DNA of 64,000 nt. Source: an uncultured Pseudomonadales bacterium. GTDB lineage: Bacteria; Pseudomonadota; Gammaproteobacteria; Pseudomonadales; Cellvibrionaceae. Position numbers and translations under genes: made by a program. Positions 25,346 to 34,604 of the stretch are shown piece by piece (position 1 is the first letter of the stretch; the number at the start of each line of letters is the position of its first letter). The stretch spans positions 154,361-218,360 of the forward strand of contig CANLDL010000005.1 in assembly GCA_947489425.1 (NCBI GenBank), read 5' to 3'. The notes under the pieces are model-generated. The model had not been told where the DNA came from, did no database searches, and saw only the letters and a list, made by a program, of their open reading frames with translations.

Positions 25346-25455
25346 TCAATATCTATTTTTGGAAAAATGAGATGGTTTATAAAACTAAAAAATTAACCTG
25401 CAAGCGAGGGAAGGCTTGCTCATGGGGCGATAGGCCCATGCGAGATAGAAAACTT
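25346..25455. other. soxB downstream spacer with a small hairpin
   Basis: A hairpin CATGGG (25420-25425) with CCCATG (25435-25440) lies just left of the palindromic element. It has no T-run. The sequence ACTAAAAAA occurs here (about 25386) and again just upstream of soxD (about 25791), as if the element had split a formerly short spacer. Confidence 0.35.
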
Positions 25456-25724
25456 TAGGGCCTGTTAATACTAATTAAAATAGCGCTGTTGTGACCTAAA
25501 ATATCTGCAGGCAAGGCGCGAGGAGAGTGGTTTGGTTATTCCAAACAAATGACGAGCAACGCCGAATGCGGTTTTTTAGGTGCAACCCGAAGGGCCGAGG
25601 TTATTTTTACGTCTCACCTCGTTAGAATTCACTTATGTAGGTCAACTACACGATGTTCATTCTGCCTTGTGAGACATAAAAATAATCACGGCATCGCTGT
25701 TTTAATTAGTATTAATAGGCCCTA
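25456..25724. mobile_element. MITE-like palindromic element with ~40-bp terminal inverted repeats inside soxBDAG
   Basis: The left end TAGGGCCTGTTAATACTAAT (25456-25475, continuing about 20 bases further) is the near-perfect inverse of the right end that finishes in ATTAATAGGCCCTA (25711-25724). A second, nested pair, TTATTTTTACGTCTCAC and GTGAGACATAAAAATAA, lies inside. The ends are TA/GGGCC and GGCCC/TA, consistent with TA target duplication. No transposase frame is present, so it would need a transposase elsewhere. It sits between soxB and soxD. Confidence 0.75.
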
Positions 25725-25811
25725 GTAAATCGACGCATTTACGCCAGAGTTATTGTATCTATTTTTTAAAAAATAGGACGTTTTTTAAAAAACTAAAAAA
25801 GGCATAAACAT

Positions 25812-26093
25812 ATGTTTTCTATTTACTGTCCGCACTGTTGTGAGTATCGCGAAGAAGAAGAGTTTCATGTTGTTGGCGAGGCGCATATTGCACGACCTAT
25901 TGATCCTGAGGCCTTGACGGATGAAGAGTGGGCAAACTATTTATATATGAGGAAAAACCCTCGTGGCTTGCATCATGAACAATGGTTACATGCCATTGGT
26001 TGTCGTAAATTTTTTAATGTAACGCGCGATACGGTTAGTTACGAGATAAAAGAGAGCTACAAAATCGGTGAACTCCCGAGTTGCGTAGAGTAA
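25812..26093 (+). CDS. soxD: Sarcosine oxidase delta subunit SoxD
   Basis: A 93-residue delta subunit of heterotetrameric sarcosine oxidase. It starts FSIYCPHCCEYREEEEFHVV, with the cysteines and histidines that bind structural zinc in this family, and ends with the conserved HAIGCRKFFNVTRDT block (residues about 61-75). The long spacer after soxB means that it may depend on read-through of the palindromic element or on a new promoter. It is followed 12 bases later by soxA. Confidence 0.95.
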   Translation: MFSIYCPHCCEYREEEEFHVVGEAHIARPIDPEALTDEEWANYLYMRKNPRGLHHEQWLHAIGCRKFFNVTRDTVSYEIKESYKIGELPSCVE

Positions 26094-26105
26094 AAAACGA
26101 GTAAG

Positions 26106-29100
26106 ATGGCAGACATTATGACCCAAAAAAATCGCCTTAGCTCAGAAAAGCATTTGGGAAGGATTAACTATAAAAAAACACTGACATTTACCTACGGTAA
26201 AAAAACTTATAGTGGTTATGAAGGCGATACAGTTGCCTCTGCATTACTGGCTAATGGAGTCGATATTGTTGGTCGTAGTTTTAAGTATAGTCGCCCACGT
26301 GGCATAGTCGCTGCCGGTGCAGAAGAGCCCAATGCTATTTTACAAATGGGTGCGACCGAGGCAACACAAGTGCCCAATGTGCGCGCAACTCAGCAAGAAT
26401 TATTCGATGGGCTTGTGTGTCGTGCAACTAATGGTTGGCCCAGTGAAGAGTTCGATTTGATGAGTTACGTTGGTAAAGTTGGTGGCGATGTTATGTCGCC
26501 AGGGTTTTATTATAAAACCTTTATGTATCCACAAAGCCTGTGGAAAACTTACGAAAAAGTTATTCGTAAAGCCGCAGGCTTTGGGCGCGCGCCTAAGGAG
26601 CGTGACCCCGATGTTTATGATCATATACATCGGCATTGCGATGTTTTAATCGTGGGTGCTGGGCCTAGCGGGCTTGCCGCTGCCGCTGCACTAGCAGGCA
26701 CAGGTTTACGCGTTATTATTGCCGATGAGCAATCAGAATTTGGTGGATCTTTGTTGCATTCCAAGGAGTTAATCGATGGGCAACATGCGCAAGCTTGGGT
26801 AGAGAGTATGAGTGCCCAGTTGGACGCGGCCGATAATATTGTTTGTCTATCACGCTCTACAGTTAATGGGTATCACGACCATAACTTTTTAACCATACAT
26901 GAACGCTGTAGCGATCACCTCACCGATCAAGCAAACCATCAAGTGCGCCAACGTATGCACCGTGTACGTGCTCAGTGGGTCATATTGGCGACGGGCGCGC
27001 ACGAGAGGCCTTTGGTGTTTGCTAATAATGATGTACCGGGTTCGTTATTGGCATCGGCAGTTTCTACTTACATTAATCGTTACGCTGTTGTCCCAGGTCA
27101 AAGCTTAGTGTTAGTAACGACCAATGATTATGCTTACCAAACTGCTATCGATTGGTTTAATGCCGGCCGAGAGGTCGTTGCTATTGTTGATACTCGCGCT
27201 AACCCTCAAGGTGAGCGTGCCCAACAAGCGCGTGAATTAGGTATTAATATCATTGCAGGTTCTGGTGTTATTAATCTAATGGGGAATACTCGAGTTAGTG
27301 CAGCAGAAGTTGCTAAGCTCGATGAGACCGGTGAAAAAATCATCGGACAGGTACAAAGGTTTAATTGCGATACCGTTGCCAGCTCTGGTGGTTGGAGTCC
27401 AGTGATACATTTATCTTGCCATACGGGCAGTAGGCCTATTTGGGATGATACGGTACTGGGTTTTTTACCGGGAGAGACAGTTCAGCAACAGCTAACAGCC
27501 GGTGGTATTAATGGTTGTTATCAATTGAAACATTGTTTACAACAAGGTTACGACATTGCTTGTGATGTGTTGGCAAAATTTAATTGCGAGCAGATTCCAA
27601 AACCTAGCTTTAATTATGTAACAGATATAGTAGAAGAGCCAACCATGGCACTGTTTCATATCCCTCACACCGAACCTACCAGCCGTGCTCCTAAGCAATT
27701 TGTCGATTTACAAAACGATGTCACTGCCGCAGGGGTCGAGATGGCGACGCGCGAAGGATTTGAATCTATCGAGCATGTCAAACGCTATACGGCGCTTGGT
27801 TTTGGTACCGATCAAGGCAAACTTGGTAATATCAATGGCATGGCGATTACAGCTAAGTCGCTCAACAAATCTATACCAGAAACCGGCACAACTATTTTTA
27901 GACCCAACTATACACCCGTGACTTTTGGTGCAATCGCTGGGCGTCATTGTGGTGAATTATTTGATCCCAAACGCTATAGCGCTATGCATCAGTGGCATGT
28001 CGAAAATAATGCAAAATTTGAGGGGGTTGGTCAATGGATGCGTCCGTGGTACTTCCCAAAAGCTGGCGAGAGCATGCAGCAGGCACTTAATCGAGAGTGC
28101 GTGGCAACACGTAGCAGTGTTGGCATTTTAGATGCCTCTACTTTGGGTAAAATCGATATACAAGGCAAGGACGCGCGAGAATTCTTAGGGCGCATTTATA
28201 CCAATGCTTGGGAAAAGCTCGCTGTGGGTAAATGCCGTTATGGTCTAATGTGTGGTGAGGATGGGATGGTGTTTGACGATGGCGTGACCTCTTGTCTTGG
28301 AGAGAACCATTTTTTAATGACAACCACAACGGGTGGTGCAGCACGTGTATTGGAGTGGTTGGAGTTGTACCATCAAACCGAGTGGTCGAATTTAGAGGTT
28401 TACTTCACCTCGGTAACCGATCACTGGGCAACAATGACGATCTCTGGCCCTAATAGTCGCAAATTACTTGCAGAGATAAGCGATGACATAGATTTAGATA
28501 AGGAAAAGTTTACATTTATGGATTGGCGAGCTGGCACGGTTGCTGGTGTACCGGCACGTGTTTACAGAATCTCATTTACCGGTGAGCTTTCCTATGAGAT
28601 TAACGTACAAGCAAACTTCGGCTTATTCCTTTGGGAGAAGTTAATGGAGGTTGGTAAAAAATATAATATTACACCCTATGGCACAGAGACTATGCATATA
28701 TTACGTGCCGAAAAGGGTTTTATTATTACGGGGCAGGATACCGATGGTTCTGTTCACCCTTACGATATTAATATGGGTTGGGCTGTTAGTGAGAAAAAAA
28801 TGTTTAGCTTTATTGGCAAGCGCGGTATGGCGCGTGAGGATTGTATTCGAGAAAACCGTAAGCAATTGGTTGGTTTAAAGGCAAAAGACCCTAATCAAGT
28901 TATACCTGAGGGGTCACAAGCAGTGAATGATCCAGACCAGTCTATTCCTATGGATATGTTGGGGCATATTACCTCAAGTTACTGGAGCGAAAATTTAGGG
29001 CATAGCATTGCCATGGGGTACATAAAAGGCGGACTTAATCGCATAGGAGAGACGGTCTATTATCCACAAGTAGACGGCTTGGCAATAGAGGCTGAGATTT

Positions 29101-29150
29101 GTAGCCCAATATTTTTTGATCAAGCAGGAGAACGCCAAGATGTTGGATAA
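26106..29150 (+). CDS. soxA: Sarcosine oxidase alpha subunit SoxA
   Basis: The 1014-residue alpha subunit. Domains in order: ferredoxin-like Fer2_4 (residues about 20-110, with DIVGRSFKYSRPRGIVAAGA), NAD-binding pyridine-nucleotide oxidoreductase (about 175-470, DVLIVGAGPSGLAAAAAL), a SoxA A3 linker, and a GcvT-like tetrahydrofolate domain with its C-terminal barrel (about 620-1000, IYRNAW-like block and AEKGFIITGQDTDGS). It channels the iminium one-carbon unit to tetrahydrofolate, giving 5,10-methylene-THF. Length is normal. It overlaps soxG by 11 bases. An alternative ATG lies at 26118. Confidence 0.95.
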   Translation: MADIMTQKNRLSSEKHLGRINYKKTLTFTYGKKTYSGYEGDTVASALLANGVDIVGRSFKYSRPRGIVAAGAEEPNAILQMGATEATQVPNVRATQQELFDGLVCRATNGWPSEEFDLMSYVGKVGGDVMSPGFYYKTFMYPQSLWKTYEKVIRKAAGFGRAPKERDPDVYDHIHRHCDVLIVGAGPSGLAAAAALAGTGLRVIIADEQSEFGGSLLHSKELIDGQHAQAWVESMSAQLDAADNIVCLSRSTVNGYHDHNFLTIHERCSDHLTDQANHQVRQRMHRVRAQWVILATGAHERPLVFANNDVPGSLLASAVSTYINRYAVVPGQSLVLVTTNDYAYQTAIDWFNAGREVVAIVDTRANPQGERAQQARELGINIIAGSGVINLMGNTRVSAAEVAKLDETGEKIIGQVQRFNCDTVASSGGWSPVIHLSCHTGSRPIWDDTVLGFLPGETVQQQLTAGGINGCYQLKHCLQQGYDIACDVLAKFNCEQIPKPSFNYVTDIVEEPTMALFHIPHTEPTSRAPKQFVDLQNDVTAAGVEMATREGFESIEHVKRYTALGFGTDQGKLGNINGMAITAKSLNKSIPETGTTIFRPNYTPVTFGAIAGRHCGELFDPKRYSAMHQWHVENNAKFEGVGQWMRPWYFPKAGESMQQALNRECVATRSSVGILDASTLGKIDIQGKDAREFLGRIYTNAWEKLAVGKCRYGLMCGEDGMVFDDGVTSCLGENHFLMTTTTGGAARVLEWLELYHQTEWSNLEVYFTSVTDHWATMTISGPNSRKLLAEISDDIDLDKEKFTFMDWRAGTVAGVPARVYRISFTGELSYEINVQANFGLFLWEKLMEVGKKYNITPYGTETMHILRAEKGFIITGQDTDGSVHPYDINMGWAVSEKKMFSFIGKRGMAREDCIRENRKQLVGLKAKDPNQVIPEGSQAVNDPDQSIPMDMLGHITSSYWSENLGHSIAMGYIKGGLNRIGETVYYPQVDGLAIEAEICSPIFFDQAGERQDVG

Positions 29151-29775
29151 TTACTCTGCACCTATTGCGGTAATGAATTTATTACCTGCTGATGGCAATG
29201 TTAAAGCTGCAAGCCCGTTATCGCATATCGCTGCACCGGAGAATTCTGATGAGCATCAAAATATTTGCTTAAAAGAAGAAAAATACTTAGGGCATATAGT
29301 ATTACGTGGGAACAGTGAGAACGAGAGCATCAAAAAAGGTATAAAAAATATTTTAGGGTGTGATCTTCCTGCCCAGTTACAATGCAGTTATTGTGATAAT
29401 GTATCTATCCGTTGGATATCTCCTGATGAATGGTTAATTATTTGTGCAAGCGATAAAGCCTATGAATTAGAAACGGCGTTACGTAAAAAGTTAAGTGGCC
29501 ATTATTCCCTTTGTGATGTTTCTGGTGGTCAAACACTTTTAGTACTTAGTTGCAATCACGCACAAGAGGTTTTAATGAAATCCACTTCTTATGATGTGGC
29601 AGACTGTCATTTTCCTGTCGGAAAAGCTGTTACGACGACGTTGGCAAAATCTCAGGCAATTATTTGTCGCAAAGATAAAAATACTTGGGAGCTTGTCATT
29701 CGACGCAGCTTTTCTGATTATATTTGGCAATGGTTACAAGATGCCTGTTTCGAGTTCAGAGTTATTGAGTGTTAA
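29140..29775 (+). CDS. soxG: Sarcosine oxidase gamma subunit SoxG
   Basis: A 211-residue gamma subunit. ATG 29140 is preceded by AGGAG (29126-29130) and overlaps the end of soxA, the usual coupling; a longer frame from 29116 is less likely. Family features are the central RWISPDEWLIIC segment, LCDVSGGQTLLVLS, and the C-terminal IRRSFSDYIWQWLQDACFE. It packs against the GcvT-like part of SoxA. The last gene of the sox operon; 143 bases separate it from the chemotaxis locus. Confidence 0.93.
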   Translation: MLDNYSAPIAVMNLLPADGNVKAASPLSHIAAPENSDEHQNICLKEEKYLGHIVLRGNSENESIKKGIKNILGCDLPAQLQCSYCDNVSIRWISPDEWLIICASDKAYELETALRKKLSGHYSLCDVSGGQTLLVLSCNHAQEVLMKSTSYDVADCHFPVGKAVTTTLAKSQAIICRKDKNTWELVIRRSFSDYIWQWLQDACFEFRVIEC

Positions 29776-29918
29776 CCTTCTGGCGTTTCAGTAGCTCTCA
29801 TCTGTTCTCTCTTCTCTCTGTACCCCCATGAAAACTTTCCAGCGATAGTTGGCTAATATAAATTTTTCTATCTACACTCAAAGTATTGATTTGTATCTAT
29901 CAAATAGCGAGCGGTAGT

Positions 29919-30206
29919 ATGGAAAAGGCAAAATCTGTTATCAATTGTGGTGATTCGTTAACTATTCATCATGCAATAGCACTACACAAAAAAATCATTA
30001 CAGCCCTCGATAACAGCTCAACTATAGAGTTGCTGGCAGCTTCTATTGTTAGAGTCGATAGTGCGGGCCTACAATTAATAGCAGCTCTTACAAATGAGCT
30101 TAATAGAATAGGTGGTCAGCTCATTTGGAGTGAACCGTCGCAAGTACTCATCGATTCTTCAAATACCCTTGGCATGAATCGCTCTATAGGCTTGAATAAA
30201 AACTAG
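29919..30206 (+). CDS. STAS-domain protein at the head of the chemotaxis operon
   Basis: A 95-residue single STAS domain. The ATG at 29919 (MEKAKSVINCGDS) is chosen over an upstream in-frame start at 29886 because homologous single-STAS proteins start here. A VDSAGLQLIAAL segment follows the strand IELLAASIVR; the serine in DSAG is at the position phosphorylated in anti-sigma-factor antagonists. It is 25 bases before cheY. STAS proteins stand first in several chemotaxis clusters; their role there is not settled. Confidence 0.82.
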   Translation: MEKAKSVINCGDSLTIHHAIALHKKIITALDNSSTIELLAASIVRVDSAGLQLIAALTNELNRIGGQLIWSEPSQVLIDSSNTLGMNRSIGLNKN

Positions 30207-30231
30207 GGCAATAGAGCAGTAGGAGAAAAAT

Positions 30232-30594
30232 ATGGCGCAGTTATTGGTAGTGGATGATTCTACCTCCATGAGAAATATGGTCGCAGCAACATTAATCCAT
30301 GCTGGTCACGGTGTTAAAGATGCAGAAAATGGTCAAGTTGCCTTAGACATTGCCAAAGAAAACGGATTTGATGCAGTGATTACTGATCTTAATATGCCAG
30401 TGATGGATGGTATAACTCTCGTTAAAGAGTTAAGGGAGTTAGATACTTATACCTATACACCTATTTTATTACTAACAACAGAGTCGTCTGCTGAAAAAAA
30501 GTCAGCAGGCAAGCAAGCCGGTGCTACGGGGTGGTTGGTAAAGCCATTTGATCCAGAAAAACTACTACATACAATTGACCGTGTACTTGATTAA
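30232..30594 (+). CDS. cheY: CheY response regulator
   Basis: A 120-residue receiver domain with no output domain. Acidic residues Asp8-Asp9 (VVDDS), phosphoacceptor Asp52 in TDLNMPVMDG, the conserved Thr in LLLTTESS, and the Lys in LVKPFDP are all present. AGGAGAAAAAT precedes the ATG. It carries the signal from CheA to a flagellar or other output. It is located between the STAS gene and cheA, as in F7-like and V. cholerae cluster-III-like loci. Confidence 0.93.
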   Translation: MAQLLVVDDSTSMRNMVAATLIHAGHGVKDAENGQVALDIAKENGFDAVITDLNMPVMDGITLVKELRELDTYTYTPILLLTTESSAEKKSAGKQAGATGWLVKPFDPEKLLHTIDRVLD

Positions 30595-30617
30595 TTATCT
30601 GTTAAATAGGAAAAACT

Positions 30618-32693
30618 ATGTCTATCGATCTTGAAGAGTTTCATCAGATATTTTTTGAGGAAAGCTTAGAAAATATTGATGTAGTCGAACAAGCGTTAAT
30701 CGATATTGATCTTGAATCTCCTTTTGATGCCGAGCTTATTAATAGTATCTTCAGGGCAGCACACTCTATCAAGGGTGGTAGTGGTACTTTTGGTTTTACA
30801 GAAGTCACAAATTTCACTCATCTGATGGAGGCGCTATTAGATGAAGTACGTGATGGGCATAGGACTTTAACACCTGAGCTAGTCGATGCTTTATTAAAGT
30901 CTTGTGATTGTCTACGTAATTGGTTTGCGAGCCTTCAAGCCAAAGAAGCGCTCGATACAGAGATATCAAAGCCCATTGCTAAAATTTATCAAACTATGCT
31001 TAATGTAGATTCATCGGCGGGTGTATCTGACACACCAGTAGAACCTGCTGGCGCAAGGATAGATGCAGATAGTGCCAGTCAGGATAGCGTGATTACTGAT
31101 AACCATAAAACATGGCTAATAGAATTTATTCCTGATAATGAGATCCTGTTAAGTGGTAATGAGCCTGTTAGGCTATTTAGACAGCTACAACAGATGGGTG
31201 AGTATAGTGTAACAGTTAATACTAATAAGTTACCTAATATCAAATCCTTGGTCGTTGATGAATGTTACCTCGCTTGGACTATTCAATTGCAAACAGACCA
31301 TCAAAAACAAGAGATAGAAGAAATTTTTGAATGGGTTGCTGATGAATGCAGATTAACCATTACAGATATTAGCAATTGTAGCGATCAGCAGCTAGAGGAG
31401 TCTGTTGAGCCGGTACAAGAATCAAACAATGAGTCAGTCAAAATTATACAGGCTGACAAGTTAACCGAAATAAAACACACCACCAAAAGAGCATTGCCGT
31501 CATCATCAATTAGGGTAGGTATTGATAAAATTGATAACCTAATTAACTTAGTAGGTGAGCTAGTAATTACCCAGTCTATGCTATCAGAGTTGGGTAGTAA
31601 CTTCGATATGAGTAAAATAGATAAGCTCTCAAATGGGCTAGAACAACTGTTACAGAATACAAAAGAGTTACAAGAAAATGTAATGGGTATTCGTATGTTA
31701 CCTATTAGCTTTTCTTTTAATCGCTTCCCACGTATGACTCGTGACCTATCTGAGCAAACGGGTAAAAAAATAGACTTAATAATTAATGGTGAATCAACAG
31801 AGCTTGATAAGACCGTTATGGAGAAAATAAGTGATCCCCTCGTACACTTAGTAAGAAATGCTATCGACCATGGTATAGAGTTTCCCAAAGAGCGTCTTGC
31901 CGTAGGAAAGTCAGAGAATGGCACGATAAAACTGGATGCATATCATAAGGGTGGAAGCATTGTTGTAGAAATTGCCGACGATGGGAGGGGCATTAATTGC
32001 GATGCTATCTCCCAAAAAGCACTGGAAAAACAATTAATTAGTAGTACCGAAGGTATGACTGATTCGCAAATATTTGAATTAATCTTTGAACCTGGATTTT
32101 CTACAGTCGAAACCGTTAGTGATATTTCTGGACGTGGTGTAGGCATGGATGTGGTTAAAAAGAATATTAAATCCCTAGGTGGTCGTATAGAAATAGAATC
32201 CGAGGAAGGTAAAGGAACTGTATTTAAAGTTCACCTACCACTCACACTTGCGATACTTGATGGTCAGCTAATTCGGGTTGGCACAGAAATTTGCATCATT
32301 CCACTCATCTCGATTGTTGAATCTCTACAAATAAAGCAGGAGATGATAAAAAAGGTATCGGGGAATATGAACGTATATCGCTTAAGGGATGAAAACATCC
32401 CTATCATATCTGTTGGTAAAGAATTTGGACTGTCTTCTAGTGCGGATAACTTTGATGATCAGCTACTGGTTATCGTGGATGGTGATGACTGTAAAGTAGG
32501 TTTGCTAGTCGATGATCTTCTTGCGCAGCAGCAAGTGGTCATTAAAAGCTTAGAGGCTAACTATAAAAAAATTGAGGGCGTATCGAGTGCGACAATATTA
32601 GGTGATGGATCTGTTGCGATGATTATTGATATTCCAGGCTTGCTTAGCATGTCGGCTAAAAGATCTATTTCGAGTAATAAGCATGTGGCTTGA
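30618..32693 (+). CDS. cheA: Chemotaxis histidine kinase CheA
   Basis: A 691-residue kinase: P1 Hpt domain with phosphorylated His49 (AAHSIKGGSGTFGF), a middle segment (residues about 165-260) at the place of the CheY/CheB-binding P2 domain, P3 dimerisation helices (about 295-360), P4 ATPase (about 365-535: HLVRNAIDHGIEFP N-box, DDGRGI G1, GRGVGMDVV G2) and the P5 CheW-like domain (about 540-675). It autophosphorylates under receptor control and passes phosphate to CheY and CheB. Cluster position is typical. Confidence 0.96.
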   Translation: MSIDLEEFHQIFFEESLENIDVVEQALIDIDLESPFDAELINSIFRAAHSIKGGSGTFGFTEVTNFTHLMEALLDEVRDGHRTLTPELVDALLKSCDCLRNWFASLQAKEALDTEISKPIAKIYQTMLNVDSSAGVSDTPVEPAGARIDADSASQDSVITDNHKTWLIEFIPDNEILLSGNEPVRLFRQLQQMGEYSVTVNTNKLPNIKSLVVDECYLAWTIQLQTDHQKQEIEEIFEWVADECRLTITDISNCSDQQLEESVEPVQESNNESVKIIQADKLTEIKHTTKRALPSSSIRVGIDKIDNLINLVGELVITQSMLSELGSNFDMSKIDKLSNGLEQLLQNTKELQENVMGIRMLPISFSFNRFPRMTRDLSEQTGKKIDLIINGESTELDKTVMEKISDPLVHLVRNAIDHGIEFPKERLAVGKSENGTIKLDAYHKGGSIVVEIADDGRGINCDAISQKALEKQLISSTEGMTDSQIFELIFEPGFSTVETVSDISGRGVGMDVVKKNIKSLGGRIEIESEEGKGTVFKVHLPLTLAILDGQLIRVGTEICIIPLISIVESLQIKQEMIKKVSGNMNVYRLRDENIPIISVGKEFGLSSSADNFDDQLLVIVDGDDCKVGLLVDDLLAQQQVVIKSLEANYKKIEGVSSATILGDGSVAMIIDIPGLLSMSAKRSISSNKHVA

Positions 32694-32729
32694 TGGCGAA
32701 TATGGCGCCTAAAACAAAAGACAATAATT

Positions 32730-33245
32730 ATGAACACCCAGATAGATATTAGTAACTTAGAGCGTATAGGTGATGACGATCATGATAGCATCGAAATTAG
32801 TCTATCGAGCGGAGAGCAATACTTAGTTTTTACACTAGGTGATGAGCTATACGGCATCAACATCTTGTCGGTAACAGAAATTAGTGGTTGGGACAGTGCT
32901 GCTCTTGTTCCCAATGCACCTAACTATGTTAAGGGTGTTATTAACTTACGAGGGAATATTGTACCAATCATAGATTTACGTATTCGATTTGAAGTCGGAG
33001 AAGTTACTTATCCAAAAACAACAGTTGTAGTTATTTTATCGGGGTTGGTCGACGGCAGAGAGAGAACGGTTGGTTTTATTGTTGATAGTGTGTCAGATGT
33101 TCTAGATATAGAACAAGATTCTCTACAGTGCTCATCTAGCTTTGATGGCACTGTGGCTGCTAATTATATTGATGGGATTATTAACGCCGGTGATGATGTT
33201 GTCACTATATTGGATACCAATAAATTGCTATCTATTAATAGCTGA
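32730..33245 (+). CDS. cheW: CheW coupling protein (first copy)
   Basis: A 171-residue CheW with a short acidic N-terminal extension (about 25 residues). The conserved YGINILSVTEI, NYVKGVINLRGNIVPIIDLR and GFIVDSVSDVLDI blocks are present. It links CheA P5 to chemoreceptors. Downstream by nine bases is a second CheW gene that differs clearly in sequence, so the pair may couple different receptor sets. Confidence 0.95.
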   Translation: MNTQIDISNLERIGDDDHDSIEISLSSGEQYLVFTLGDELYGINILSVTEISGWDSAALVPNAPNYVKGVINLRGNIVPIIDLRIRFEVGEVTYPKTTVVVILSGLVDGRERTVGFIVDSVSDVLDIEQDSLQCSSSFDGTVAANYIDGIINAGDDVVTILDTNKLLSINS

Positions 33246-33254
33246 GATTGACTA

Positions 33255-33740
33255 ATGATAGAAGAGAATCGAGAGTTTTTAACCTTTGTATTAGACGGTG
33301 AAGAGTTTGGGCTTAATATATTGGCTGTACAAGAGATTCGTGTTTGGTCTCCGGTAACCGATATACCTAATACTCCAGATTATATCAAAGGCGTCATAAA
33401 CCTAAGAGGTGTCATTGTTCCCATTATTGATTTAAGAAAAAGGTTTAACAAAAAACCTGCCGATCATACGAGTGACAATGTATTTATTATATTGAAAGAC
33501 AAATCTATTGAAAACTCTGTAGTTGTAGGGGTTTTTGTTGACAGAGTTTCTGATGTTTATAATTTGTCAGCAAGTAGTATAAAGCCTTCGCCTGATTTTG
33601 GTAGAGATATAGATAGCCAGTTTATTGATGGTATGGCGACGGTTGATGAAAAGATTATTGTTCTTCTCGATACAATGAAACTGTTGGATGTTAGAGAGCT
33701 TTATCAGTTATCTGGTGATTTAAATAAACTGGTTTCTTAA
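33255..33740 (+). CDS. cheW: CheW coupling protein (second copy)
   Basis: A 161-residue CheW domain, with FGLNILAVQEIRVW, DYIKGVINLRGVIVPIIDLR and VGVFVDRVSDVYN. It starts nine bases after the first cheW. The two proteins share the fold and motifs but diverge elsewhere, which argues for an old duplication and specialised roles. The gene is followed 32 bases later by cheR. Confidence 0.95.
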   Translation: MIEENREFLTFVLDGEEFGLNILAVQEIRVWSPVTDIPNTPDYIKGVINLRGVIVPIIDLRKRFNKKPADHTSDNVFIILKDKSIENSVVVGVFVDRVSDVYNLSASSIKPSPDFGRDIDSQFIDGMATVDEKIIVLLDTMKLLDVRELYQLSGDLNKLVS

Positions 33741-33772
33741 GCTTGGGTATTTAATGGAAGGTAAATCTACCA

Positions 33773-34597
33773 ATGATGAATGTCGATGATCTTACAGAGA
33801 AGGATTTCTCTTTCGTTAAGTCTTTAGTTTACCGAGAGTCGGGCATAGTTATTGGTGATCATAAAAAGGAAATGATATACAGGAGATTATCGCGTCGAGT
33901 GCGTGATTTAGAGCTATGTAACGTTTCTCGTTATTGCGAGCTGCTGCGAAAAAGTAATTGTAATGAGACAATTAATTTCATCAATGCTGTAACTACTAAC
34001 TTAACCTCATTTTTTAGAGAGCCTCATCACTTTGATTACTTGAGTAAAGAATTTTCTAGTAATTTTATAAAGAAAGACAAAAAACGATTGAGAATATGGT
34101 CTTCTGCCTGCTCAACTGGTGAGGAGCCCTATAGCATTGCTATCTCTTTGTTGAATGCTTTCGGCAGTGATGTACGTGGTTTAGATGCAAAAATACTAGC
34201 GACAGATTTAGATACCGAGGTTATTAAAACAGCTAGAAGAGGTTGTTACCAAGAGGATCGTGTTAAAAATTTACCAAGGTCTATGAAATCCAATTGGTTC
34301 GATTCGAATAGAGATAAAGGTACATATGATATTAAACAAGAGGCAAAAGATTTAGTTACCTTCAATAAGTTGAACTTATTGGGTGAGTGGCCGATGAAAG
34401 GTAAGTTTGATATTGTTTTTTGTCGTAATGTTTTGATTTATTTTGATCAGAAAACGCAATTAAAATTAATCGAAAGGTTTTATGACTGTTTAGAGCCTGA
34501 TGGTATTCTTATTTTAGGACACAGTGAGTCAATACTCAAAGGAAGTCAGGTGTTCGAAAGTTTAGGAAAAACTATTTATCAAAAAATAGCTGCATAG
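33773..34597 (+). CDS. cheR: Chemotaxis protein methyltransferase CheR
   Basis: A 274-residue S-adenosylmethionine-dependent methyltransferase that methylates chemoreceptor glutamates. The N-terminal helical domain (residues about 10-80) is followed by the catalytic domain: TTNLTSFFREPHHFDYL, the SAM loop WSSACSTGEEPYSIA, and VFCRNVLIYFD. Length is typical. A neighbouring receptor (37154-40081) ends in a pentapeptide likely to bind this protein. Start ATG 33773 is immediately followed by another ATG at 33776, and either could be used. Confidence 0.96.
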   Translation: MMNVDDLTEKDFSFVKSLVYRESGIVIGDHKKEMIYRRLSRRVRDLELCNVSRYCELLRKSNCNETINFINAVTTNLTSFFREPHHFDYLSKEFSSNFIKKDKKRLRIWSSACSTGEEPYSIAISLLNAFGSDVRGLDAKILATDLDTEVIKTARRGCYQEDRVKNLPRSMKSNWFDSNRDKGTYDIKQEAKDLVTFNKLNLLGEWPMKGKFDIVFCRNVLIYFDQKTQLKLIERFYDCLEPDGILILGHSESILKGSQVFESLGKTIYQKIAA

Positions 34598-34604
34598 AGT
34601 ATTT

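Noticed and set aside
31385..31924. 179-codon antisense frame in cheA
   Set aside because: Covers the conserved CheA P3/P4 domains on the other strand and has no independent support.
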